Shown here in pieces: positions 24,897-32,341 of a stretch of DNA of 38,720 bases. Under the pieces are notes generated by a model that was not told where the DNA came from, ran no database searches, and saw only the letters and a list, made by a program, of their open reading frames with translations. The position numbers were made by a program, and so were the translations under genes. Origin of the DNA: Oscillospiraceae bacterium (GTDB taxonomy: Bacteria > Bacillota > Clostridia > Oscillospirales > Acutalibacteraceae); contig JAQXVY010000041.1 of NCBI GenBank assembly GCA_029225165.1, forward strand, positions 1 through 38,720, in the 5' to 3' direction. The first letter of the stretch is position 1. Each line of letters starts with the position of its first letter.

Positions 24897-26708
24897 ATGT
24901 CATTTCCACAGGATAAAATCCGCAATTTCAGCATAATTGCTCACATAGACCACGGAAAATCCACCCTTGCCGACCGTATTCTTGAACAGACGGAGTCGGT
25001 GGCAAAAAGGGAGATGGAGGATCAGATTCTTGACGATATGGACCTTGAAAGGGAGAGAGGTATCACTATCAAGGCTCACGCAGTAACGCTCCTTTACAAG
25101 GCTGATGACGGCGAAACATACCAGTTTAACCTTATCGACACTCCCGGTCATGTTGACTTTAACTACGAGGTTTCCCGTTCCCTTGCCGCCTGTGAGGGCG
25201 CAGTCCTTGTGGTGGATGCAAGTCAGGGCATAGAGGCTCAAACCCTTGCAAACACCTACCTGGCTGTTGACGGAGGACTTGAAATTGTACCTGTTGTAAA
25301 CAAGGTTGATTTGCCAAGCGCAGACCCACAGCGTGTTATTAACGAGATTGAAGATGTAATCGGTATTCCGGCAGAGGGATGCCCCTGTGTTTCGGCAAAA
25401 ACAGGACTTAACATTCACGATGTTATGGAGAAAATTGTGTCGGACATTCCTGCACCAACAGGCAGCTATGACGACCCGTTAAGAGCGCTTATTTTTGACA
25501 GCTACTACGACAGCTACAAGGGTGTTATCATCTATGTAAGGGTGAAAGAGGGACAAATTCACCCCGGTGACGAATTTAAGCTTATGGCAACAGGAAGTAA
25601 ATTTCAGGTTGTTGAGTGTGGCTATATGAGGGCGACCTCCCTTGAACAAAGGGACGGTCTTTATGCCGGTGAGGTTGGCTACATTGCCGCCTCAATCAAA
25701 AGCTTGAGGGATGCACAGGTGGGCGACACAGTAACACTTGTTTCAAATCCGGCGGAAGAGCCTTTGCCCGGTTACAGAGAGGCACAGTCAATGGTTTTCT
25801 GCGGTATCTATCCGGCAGACGGTGCAAGGTACGGCGACCTGAGGGATGCCCTTGAAAAGCTAAAGCTGAATGACGCATCCTTGACCTTTGATGCAGAAAC
25901 CTCTGTTGCACTTGGCTTTGGTTTCAGATGCGGATTTTTGGGACTTCTCCATATGGAGATTATTCAGGAAAGACTTGAAAGGGAGTACAACCTTGACCTT
26001 GTTACAACCGCACCGTCAGTAAGCTACAGAATAACAAGGACTGACGGAACAGTTGAGATGATAGACAACCCTACAAACTACCCCGACCCGGCACTTATTG
26101 CAAGTGCAGAGGAGCCTATGACAGACGCTCATATCTACTCTCCGTCAGAATATGTAGGCAACATTATGGAGCTTTGCCAGGACAGACGAGGAAACTTTGT
26201 GGGTATGGATTACATTGACTCCGACAGAGTTGACATTCACTACGAACTGCCCTTGGCTGAAATTATCTACGACTTTTTCGACACGCTGAAGAGCAGAACA
26301 AGGGGATACGCATCCTTTGACTATGAGCTGAAGGACTATGCCGAAAGCAAGCTGGTTAAGCTGGATATTATGCTTAACGGTGAGGTAATCGACGCACTTT
26401 CCTTTATCATCCACGCCGATAAAGCCTACGGCAGAGCAAGAAAAATGGCAGAAAAGCTAAAGGAGAAAATCCCAAGACAGCTGTTTGAAGTGCCGATTCA
26501 AGCCTGTATCGGCGGAAAAATCATTGCAAGAGAAACCGTCAAGGCTATGCGCAAGGATGTCCTTGCCAAGTGCTACGGCGGTGACATCACCCGAAAGAAA
26601 AAGCTCCTTGAAAAGCAAAAAGAGGGCAAAAAGCGTATGCGCCAGTTAGGCTCTGTGGAAGTACCCCAAGAGGCATTTATGGCTGTGCTAAAGCTGGACA
26701 GTGATTGA
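24897..26708 (+). CDS. lepA: Elongation factor 4 (LepA/EF4) GTPase
   Basis: 603 residues. G1 AHIDHGKS (15-22), the [10 protein letters not shown] switch I region, G3 DTPGHVDF (81-88) and G4 NKVD (135-138) mark a translational GTPase. The specific C-terminal domain replaces domain IV of EF-G and ends with [24 protein letters not shown]...[16 protein letters not shown], diagnostic of LepA. It acts on the ribosome in back-translocation or 30S biogenesis. Monocistronic between two terminators. Confidence 0.98.
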   Translation: MSFPQDKIRNFSIIAHIDHGKSTLADRILEQTESVAKREMEDQILDDMDLERERGITIKAHAVTLLYKADDGETYQFNLIDTPGHVDFNYEVSRSLAACEGAVLVVDASQGIEAQTLANTYLAVDGGLEIVPVVNKVDLPSADPQRVINEIEDVIGIPAEGCPCVSAKTGLNIHDVMEKIVSDIPAPTGSYDDPLRALIFDSYYDSYKGVIIYVRVKEGQIHPGDEFKLMATGSKFQVVECGYMRATSLEQRDGLYAGEVGYIAASIKSLRDAQVGDTVTLVSNPAEEPLPGYREAQSMVFCGIYPADGARYGDLRDALEKLKLNDASLTFDAETSVALGFGFRCGFLGLLHMEIIQERLEREYNLDLVTTAPSVSYRITRTDGTVEMIDNPTNYPDPALIASAEEPMTDAHIYSPSEYVGNIMELCQDRRGNFVGMDYIDSDRVDIHYELPLAEIIYDFFDTLKSRTRGYASFDYELKDYAESKLVKLDIMLNGEVIDALSFIIHADKAYGRARKMAEKLKEKIPRQLFEVPIQACIGGKIIARETVKAMRKDVLAKCYGGDITRKKKLLEKQKEGKKRMRQLGSVEVPQEAFMAVLKLDSD

Positions 26709-26724
26709 TTATATAAAGCAAAAC

Positions 26725-26754
26725 ACCCCCTAATGCGTTTTTGCATTAGGGGGT
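26725..26754. terminator. Hairpin terminator shared by lepA and the converging small gene
   Basis: ACCCCCTAATGC (26725-26736), loop GTTTTT, GCATTAGGGGGT (26743-26754): a 12-bp perfect stem between the two convergent stop codons. The T-runs on either side are short, so efficiency is uncertain. Confidence 0.75.
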
Positions 26755-26767
26755 TATCTGTTGTTAA

Positions 26768-27001
26768 TCACCTTTTATTCTCTTGAGATGCAAGTTGAAT
26801 ATTTTTTTCGATTTCTTCTCTGCCGTTTTTGATATAGTTTTCCACTTGGTCGTAATATTTGTTGTAGTAATGCTCATAGGTGTCCACAATGGTGGTTTTG
26901 TACCTTGTGGTAAGGAGTGTTCCGCCTATAAACAGTACAACCGCAACGGCGAGAATAAGTGCAACAATAAACACCTGCTTTGCCTTAATTTTCCCTTTCA
27001 T
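26768..27001 (-). CDS. Small single-pass membrane protein of unknown function
   Basis: 77 residues. Short basic N-terminus, one membrane helix (~9-31), then an outward-facing, Tyr-rich and charged helix (YEHYYNKYYDQVENYIKN) likely to form a coiled coil. AAAGGTCGTG lies 8 nt before the ATG. No family recognised. It converges on lepA and lies just downstream of the two DUF5050-like genes, from which it is separated by 65 bp without an obvious terminator, so it may be transcribed with them. Confidence 0.65.
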   Translation of the reverse strand: MKGKIKAKQVFIVALILAVAVVLFIGGTLLTTRYKTTIVDTYEHYYNKYYDQVENYIKNGREEIEKNIQLASQENKR

Positions 27002-27066
27002 ATAATCACGACCTTTTGATTATTATACACAAAAGTCAGGTGATTTTGCAAGGGGTAAGGGATAAA

Positions 27067-28176
27067 TCATAATTGAATATCAGGCGCTAAATAACGATTA
27101 GTCGCTAAATCATCGGCATCATATTCCCAGTTGTAGTAGAAAACCTTGCCGTGGCCGTAACCAAGTGTGCAACGCTCATATTCTCCCTCTGATTTGCACA
27201 GAACATTTGGTGTTCCGCCCTTGCTGTTTACTTCAAGTACAATTCGTCGATTTACCAACAGATAAACCTTGCCGGGTACTATATAAGCACAATTTATGGT
27301 TGTGTTGCTTTCTGTAGTACCCAAAGTCGCACCCAAATCTTCTACACTGCAAAGTCTGTATTTTTGGTCTTTGATACCTGTTCTTCTGTACAGATATTCC
27401 TTGCCTGTGGTTGTATTCTTTTTGCCGAAAACTACCGTTGCACCGTCATTTGATGCGTACAGCTTTGTAACATTCTTTGCAACCAATTTGTTGTTGCCCT
27501 TTTTGTCAATTCTTCTCAGGTTATTCACCTTGTTTACATAGTAAAGGTAATTCTTTGTGTCAACAATTTGAGATGCCTTAAAGGACTCTGTTTTGTTTGT
27601 TGCAAGGTCATATACCTTGTTTTCGTTAATAAAATAAATTCTTCCGTTAAAAAGGGTAACAGCCCAAGGTGTGTCGTATGAATAGTAATCGCCGTACAAG
27701 ATGTCTTTTGGTTTAGGACGTTCAAACAAGGTTGTGGTTTTTCTGTTTTTGATTTTGCAAACTTTTTGGCGACCTTGTATATCATTTATAATAATAATCA
27801 CAGCAGAACCGTAACCGCCAAGTATTTTTTCGGCATCCTCTTTGCCGTATAATTTCTTCCTGTTTTCGCCTTTTGTGTCTACAGAAAAAATATTCCGCAG
27901 CTTACAGTAATAAACAGTATCACCTCTTACATAAAAGGAACGAACTGCATTGCCCCAATGGTTTGTAAGGTTGTAGGTTTCGCCGTTGTTGTGGGTAAAG
28001 TAGAGTTTTCTTCCCTGAGAATAGGCTTTGCCCTTTGAAGTGATGTACTCATCCCCCGTTGCAATATATGTTTTTACAGATTTTTTCGGTTTTGCCTTTG
28101 CACTTGCACCCATTGGTACAATTAGAATTGATAAAGCTATAACAACAGCTAATGTTAATGATAAAAGTTTTTTCAT
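27067..28176 (-). CDS. Exported DUF5050-like protein, paralogue 1
   Basis: 369 residues with a clear signal peptide (~1-26, cleavage after GASA). The mature part is a series of short beta-strand repeats (YVRGDTVYY, YLYYVNKVNNLRRIDKKG, KVYLLVNRR) of the kind classed as DUF5050 or propeller-like; Tyr, Lys and Asn are abundant. No catalytic motif or anchor is seen. RBS GGAGGTATTATT precedes the ATG. It resembles the adjacent gene 28362-29462 throughout (shared MKKLLSL start and KLYASN/KYYGAN blocks), so the two arose by tandem duplication. Function unknown; extracellular or wall-associated is inferred. Confidence 0.8.
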   Translation of the reverse strand: MKKLLSLTLAVVIALSILIVPMGASAKAKPKKSVKTYIATGDEYITSKGKAYSQGRKLYFTHNNGETYNLTNHWGNAVRSFYVRGDTVYYCKLRNIFSVDTKGENRKKLYGKEDAEKILGGYGSAVIIIINDIQGRQKVCKIKNRKTTTLFERPKPKDILYGDYYSYDTPWAVTLFNGRIYFINENKVYDLATNKTESFKASQIVDTKNYLYYVNKVNNLRRIDKKGNNKLVAKNVTKLYASNDGATVVFGKKNTTTGKEYLYRRTGIKDQKYRLCSVEDLGATLGTTESNTTINCAYIVPGKVYLLVNRRIVLEVNSKGGTPNVLCKSEGEYERCTLGYGHGKVFYYNWEYDADDLATNRYLAPDIQL

Positions 28177-28224
28177 AATAATACCTCCGTATAAAAATTA
28201 AAATAATAAATAATAAATATTATC

Positions 28225-28300
28225 AAAAGTTAATTTCCCATCTCGGTTTTACCTCCTGTTGCCTAAAATTTATCCTTTCACTATATACAACAATAAAAAA
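28225..28300 (-). promoter_or_regulatory. Leader of paralogue 1 with a 3-codon mini-ORF
   Basis: On the minus strand TTGTTGTATATAGTGAAAGG is shared with the leader of paralogue 2. Further down AGGAGG (28252-28257) lies 10 nt before ATG-GGA-AAT-TAA (28241-28230). The real gene starts 54 nt later with its own RBS. An A/T-tract region lies upstream of the shared box. Confidence 0.45.
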
Positions 28301-28361
28301 CAAAAAAATGGGACAGATTTTTTAAAAAAATTTTTATTTTTTTAAAAGCAATTACAGAATG

Positions 28362-29462
28362 TTAATCGTCATAGGGTAAATTTTCTTCGGAATATTCTCG
28401 GCAAACCAGCTTATCTCCGTATAAGGACATATATGTGTAATTATTCTTTTCAGCCTCTAATATAACCTTTGGTGTACCGCCTCTTGTGGCAACAGCCACA
28501 ATTTTTGAATACCAACCGTATTGTTCCTCAGGGTCGTCAATTCCTAAATCGAAGTAAACCTTGTTTTTATAGAAAAGGGCATTGCTGACAACATATTCAC
28601 TGTTTAAATTTGTGTTTGCAGGCTTTGAAATAACATTAAATATATCACTCCAAGCACACAGCTTGTATTCCTTGCCTGTTCCTGTCCTCTTATAAAATAC
28701 TTCTTCCTTTTTGCTGTCCAGCTTGCTGAAAATTACACTGCTACCGTTGTTTGCGCCGTAGTATTTATGCACATTCTTTGTAACAATTCTTCTTGTGCCT
28801 TTTTTATCAAGGCTTTTTAGGTTGTTATTTTTATTTATGTAGTACATATAATTTTTGGTGACATAAATTTCCTTTGCAACATACTTATCCGTTTTGCGGG
28901 TTTTAAGATTAAAGGATTTGTTGTTGTAGTAGATTTTGCCGTTAAAAATATTAAAATCATAAAAGCCTTTTACCTTAAAAAGGGTGTTGGTCTTATTGTT
29001 TTTCAGCATTTTGACTGTAAGGATATTCTTTTTGCTGTACTCATAAAAAATTATACCCGAACCATATCCGCCAATCATACCGAACATACGAGAGCTTGAC
29101 AAATAAAGAGCCTTTTTGTTTTTACCGTTAAGGTTAACCGACCTGATTTGGTAGTATTCGCTGTTATCGGGGGCTAAATCATATGAAAGCACAGAATAAT
29201 ATACCTTGTCGCCCCTTACATAATAGGAAAAAATTTCTTCATTATAGGGATAAACCTCATCCAATATTATCTCTTTTCCGTTATTTTTATTGTATATCAG
29301 TTTTCCCCAGATACTACTGTGAATTGTCCCTTTGCTAAAGTTATACACATCATTTGAGGGTACATAGGTGTTAGGTGTTTTTGACCTTTCCTTTGCCGAA
29401 ACAGTAATCAAAGTGGATACCGCCATAATAGTAGCCAGTATTAAGGATAATAGTTTTTTCAT
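28362..29462 (-). CDS. Exported DUF5050-like protein, paralogue 2
   Basis: 366 residues from the ATG at 29462, which has GGAGG just upstream; an in-frame start at 29480 would overlap that RBS and is rejected. Signal peptide ~1-23 (ending TVSAKE). The mature protein has the same beta-repeat pattern as paralogue 1 (YVRGDKVYYSV, YMYYINKNNNLKSLDKKG, NKVYFDLG). No active-site motif is recognised. The promoter and leader regions of the two genes are also homologous, so the duplication unit included regulation and both are probably controlled alike. Confidence 0.8.
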   Translation of the reverse strand: MKKLLSLILATIMAVSTLITVSAKERSKTPNTYVPSNDVYNFSKGTIHSSIWGKLIYNKNNGKEIILDEVYPYNEEIFSYYVRGDKVYYSVLSYDLAPDNSEYYQIRSVNLNGKNKKALYLSSSRMFGMIGGYGSGIIFYEYSKKNILTVKMLKNNKTNTLFKVKGFYDFNIFNGKIYYNNKSFNLKTRKTDKYVAKEIYVTKNYMYYINKNNNLKSLDKKGTRRIVTKNVHKYYGANNGSSVIFSKLDSKKEEVFYKRTGTGKEYKLCAWSDIFNVISKPANTNLNSEYVVSNALFYKNKVYFDLGIDDPEEQYGWYSKIVAVATRGGTPKVILEAEKNNYTYMSLYGDKLVCREYSEENLPYDD

Positions 29463-29503
29463 AGTAATACCTCCGTACATAATTTTTCAGTTTGTTTTAT
29501 ATT

Positions 29504-29595
29504 AAAAGTTAATATCCCATTTCAGTTTTCCTCCTGACTTAACCGGTGTTTCCTTAAAATTTAATCCTTTCACTATATACAACAATAAAAAAGAA
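29504..29595 (-). promoter_or_regulatory. Leader of paralogue 2 with a 3-codon mini-ORF
   Basis: Same layout as the leader of paralogue 1: TTGTTGTATATAGTGAAAGG, then AGGAGG (29530-29535) 9 nt before ATG-GGA-TAT-TAA (29520-29509), then the true RBS and gene. It differs by an insertion of about 17 bp that carries a transposable-element end (29535-29557). Confidence 0.45.
29535..29557. repeat. Single terminal-repeat remnant of the MITE-like family
   Basis: Minus-strand TTAAGGAAACACCGGTTAAG plus TCA differs at two positions from an end of copy B (TTAAGGAAACACCGATTAAATCA, minus strand 37964-37942). The paralogous leader at 28245-28260 lacks it, so this is an insertion, perhaps a footprint left by excision. 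Confidence 0.55.
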
Positions 29596-29666
29596 AAAAT
29601 TGGTACATATTTTTGAAAAAATTTTTTATTTTTTTGAAAATTTTTTTATCATCAACTACAGAGGCA

Positions 29667-29697
29667 TAAAAAAACGGACCTCCAAAAGGAAGTCCGT
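29667..29697 (-). terminator. Terminator of the scaffold-GGGtGRT operon
   Basis: Minus-strand ACGGACTTCC pairs with GGAGGTCCGT (29674-29697, one U-G), UUUU loop, followed by TTTTTTTATG. Confidence 0.9.
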
Positions 29698-29725
29698 AAT
29701 TTTTTGGTATTAATAAAGTAATGAA

Positions 29726-30730
29726 TTACTTGTTTACGCTTTCGTAAACTGCAACTGCACATGCAACTGTTGCGCCTACCATTGGGTTGTTACCCATACC
29801 GATAAGACCCATCATCTCAACGTGAGCAGGAACAGAAGAAGAACCTGCAAACTGAGCGTCACCGTGCATTCTGCCCATTGAGTCTGTAAGACCGTAGGAA
29901 GCAGGACCTGCGCCCATATTGTCAGGGTGAAGTGTACGGCCTGTACCACCGCCGGATGCAACGGAGAAGTACTGAACGCCGTTTTCGATAGCCCACTTCT
30001 TGTATGTACCTGCAACAAGGTGCTGGAAACGGGTTGGGTTGGTTGAGTTACCTGTGATTGAAACACCAACATTTTCTTTCTGCATAATTGCTACGCCCTC
30101 ACGAACATCGTTAGCGCCGTAGCAACGAACTGCAGCTCTTTCACCGTCGGAGAACTTAACCTCACGAACAACCTTAAGCTCGCTTGTGAAGAAATCAAAG
30201 TCAGTTTCAACATATGTAAAACCGTTGATTCTTGAAATGATGTAAGCTGCGTCCTTACCAAGACCGTTAAGGATAACTCTGAGAGGTTCCTTTCTTGCCT
30301 TGTTAGCGTTTCTTGCAATACCGATAGCGCCCTCAGCAGCTGCAAAGGATTCGTGACCTGCAAGGAATGCAAAGCACTTTGTTTCGTCCCTAAGGAGCAT
30401 TGCGCCAAGGTTACCGTGGCCAAGACCAACATTTCTCTGCTCTGCAACCGAACCGGGGATTGTAAATGCTTCAAGACCTACGCCGATAGCTTCAGCAGCC
30501 TCAGCGGCGGACTTAACGTCCTTTTTGATTGCAATAGCACAGCCAAGTGTGTAAGCCCAGCTTGCGTTTTCAAATGCGATTGGCTGAACACCCTTTACGA
30601 TTTCGTCAGGGTCAAAGCCGTTGTCTAAACAAATCTGTCTTGCCTCTTCGAGAGATGCAATACCGTATTCGGCAAGGCACTTCTCAATCTTTGGCATTCT
30701 TCTTTCTTTACTTTCAAATGTAACTGCCAT
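29726..30730 (-). CDS. GGGtGRT protein
   Basis: 334 residues. The name-giving motif GGGTGRT lies at 260-266 (ASGGGTGRTLHPDN). Other marked blocks are GLGHGNLGAMLLRDETKC, LAGHESFAAAEGAIGIAR and GNSTNPTRFQHLVAGTYKKW. The biochemical role of the family is not known to me; it occurs in anaerobes beside a NifU-like scaffold, and here it follows that gene with 22 bp between them and its own GGAGGAG RBS. Many Gly, His and Asn residues in conserved-looking loops suggest a ligand or metal site, but that is inference. Confidence 0.93.
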   Translation of the reverse strand: MAVTFESKERRMPKIEKCLAEYGIASLEEARQICLDNGFDPDEIVKGVQPIAFENASWAYTLGCAIAIKKDVKSAAEAAEAIGVGLEAFTIPGSVAEQRNVGLGHGNLGAMLLRDETKCFAFLAGHESFAAAEGAIGIARNANKARKEPLRVILNGLGKDAAYIISRINGFTYVETDFDFFTSELKVVREVKFSDGERAAVRCYGANDVREGVAIMQKENVGVSITGNSTNPTRFQHLVAGTYKKWAIENGVQYFSVASGGGTGRTLHPDNMGAGPASYGLTDSMGRMHGDAQFAGSSSVPAHVEMMGLIGMGNNPMVGATVACAVAVYESVNK

Positions 30731-30752
30731 AATTAAAGCTCCTCCTTACCGA

Positions 30753-31445
30753 TTATTCTTCTCTTGGGTCAATGTACTTAGCAGCGCCGTCAAAGCGACC
30801 GTACTGACCGATGTTGTTTTTATAAGCTTCATCAGGTGAAACACCGTGGCGGATATCTTCCATCATCTTGCCCAGCTTTACAAACTGGTAACCGATAACT
30901 TCGTCATTTTCGTCAAGAGCAGTTTTAAGAACATAGCCCTCTGCCATTTCCATAAAACGAACGCCCTTTTCTTTTGTGGAGAACATTGTACCAACCTGTG
31001 AGCGAAGTCCCTTACCAAGGTCCTCAAGGCCTGCGCCAACAGGAAGTCCGTCCTCGGAGAAAGCTGTCTGTGAACGGCCGTAAACAAGCTGTTCAAAGAT
31101 GTTCTTCATAGCTGTGTTAATTGCGTCACAAACAAGGTCTGTGTTCAAGCATTCCAAAAGTGTTTTGCCCGGAAGAATTTCGGCAGCCATAGCTGCGGAG
31201 TGAGTCATACCGGAGCAACCGATTGTTTCAACAAGAGCCTCTTCAACAATACCGTCTTTTACATTCAATGATATTTTGCAGGCACCCTGCTGAGGAGCGC
31301 ACCAGCCAATACCGTGTGAGAAACCGGAAATGTCTTTAATTTCATAAGCCTTAACCCATCTTCCCTCTTCAGGAATAGGTGCAGGACCGTGCTTTGGTCC
31401 CTTTGTTACAGTACACATATTCATTACTTCGTTTGAATAGTTCAT
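30753..31445 (-). CDS. NifU-like iron-sulfur cluster assembly scaffold, GGGtGRT-associated
   Basis: 230 residues. Residues ~40-115 follow the NifU_N/IscU pattern: Cys49 and Cys56 (GWCAPQQGACKI) at the place of the first scaffold Cys, Cys77 (TIGCSGMTHSAAMAAEILPGKT) at the second, and Cys106 (LVCDAI) at or near the third. A further ~110 residues without recognised motif extend the C-terminus, so it is longer than ordinary IscU. AAGGAG supports the start at 31445. It forms an operon with the GGGtGRT gene; partnership in cluster assembly or metal delivery is inferred. No cysteine desulfurase gene is in the window. Confidence 0.88.
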   Translation of the reverse strand: MNYSNEVMNMCTVTKGPKHGPAPIPEEGRWVKAYEIKDISGFSHGIGWCAPQQGACKISLNVKDGIVEEALVETIGCSGMTHSAAMAAEILPGKTLLECLNTDLVCDAINTAMKNIFEQLVYGRSQTAFSEDGLPVGAGLEDLGKGLRSQVGTMFSTKEKGVRFMEMAEGYVLKTALDENDEVIGYQFVKLGKMMEDIRHGVSPDEAYKNNIGQYGRFDGAAKYIDPREE

Positions 31446-31496
31446 TGTACTTAACTCCTTTCTTTGATTTGTTTGAGAGTTTTCTCATACAAGGTC

Positions 31497-31525
31497 ATTA
31501 TAAATCTTTTTCCTCTTTTTATCAA
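31497..31525 (-). promoter_or_regulatory. Promoter of the scaffold-GGGtGRT operon
   Basis: Minus-strand TTGATA (31520-31525), 17-bp spacer, TATAAT (31497-31502), ~50 bp before the start codon. The rest of 31526-31631 shows no further feature. Confidence 0.8.
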
Positions 31526-31631
31526 GCATTTTTCGCCATTATACCTGATTTTTTTGCCTGTTTTACAAAACCTTAATGCAAAACTATTGCTTTTGTACAT
31601 TTTGTCCCTTTATTTTTTTATAATCAAATTA

Positions 31632-32180
31632 CTAAAGCTGTTCTCGGATTTTATTTTGAATTATCTTTTCACATATTACAGCCATTTCCTCGGGTGTTTC
31701 ATTCATACCTGTGTTTAGCCATGTTTCGATTAAGCCAATGAACCCGTAAACAATAAATGAAAAGTATAATTCTGTAAGGGGTGTATCGCCGAACCTGCTT
31801 GTAAATTTGTCGTGCAAAAATGTGAGGAGCTTTTTGATAAAGCCGATTTCTCCCCTGTCAGAAAGCATAACGGAACAAAATTCGCTGTTTTCCTTGACAA
31901 ATGAAAAGATATTTTTAAACAGGCTTTCGCTAAGTGCCTCTTCGTTTTTTCCGGCCATTTCAATGTACTCGTTAAGCTCACTAAACATATCGTCCTCAAT
32001 TTTTTCCAGCATATCAAACACATCGGCATAGTGAAGATAAAATGTTCCCCTGTTAATATCAGCCCTGTCGCACAACTCCTTAACCGTAATGTGCTTTACG
32101 CTTTTTTCTTTCATCAACGAAAGCAGTGTGTTTTTTAAAACCGCCCTTGTTTTTCTGATTCTTCTGTCCTGTGTACCCAT
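31632..32180 (-). CDS. TetR/AcrR-family transcriptional regulator
   Basis: 182 residues. N-terminal TetR HTH (~8-55: RRIRKTRAVLKNTLLSLMKE, ITVKELCDRADINRGTFYLHYAD) and a helical C-terminal domain of ~120 residues for ligand binding and dimerisation. RBS AAAGGAAAA precedes the ATG. It is transcribed divergently from the YhgE/Pip gene with 161 bp between them, the common arrangement in which the regulator represses its neighbour; the inducer is unknown. Confidence 0.9.
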   Translation of the reverse strand: MGTQDRRIRKTRAVLKNTLLSLMKEKSVKHITVKELCDRADINRGTFYLHYADVFDMLEKIEDDMFSELNEYIEMAGKNEEALSESLFKNIFSFVKENSEFCSVMLSDRGEIGFIKKLLTFLHDKFTSRFGDTPLTELYFSFIVYGFIGLIETWLNTGMNETPEEMAVICEKIIQNKIREQL

Positions 32181-32210
32181 AAATTTTTTCCTTTCTCAAC
32201 ATTAAATGTA

Positions 32211-32278
32211 CAACTTGTTGATTAATATTCTCATTGTTGTAAATTGTTTATTGTGTTTTACTTTGTTATTAGTATAAT
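32211..32278. promoter_or_regulatory. Divergent tetR-yhgE control region
   Basis: For the plus strand TTGTGT (32251-32256), 16 bp, TATAAT (32273-32278). A short dyad CAAC-TT-GTTG (32211-32220), flanked by ATTAA/TTAAT further out, lies near the tetR start and could be an operator. No second matching site was seen, so the operator call is tentative. Confidence 0.4.
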
Positions 32279-32341
32279 AGAAAATGTTCAAGAAATCAAC
32301 ACTATGTTAAGGAATTACTGAATAATTTTGAGGTGATATTT

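Noticed and set aside
28320..28350. A/T-tract blocks upstream of the DUF5050-like genes as terminators
   Set aside because: They are simple A and T runs without a stable G-C stem; bent DNA or low-complexity spacer is as likely.
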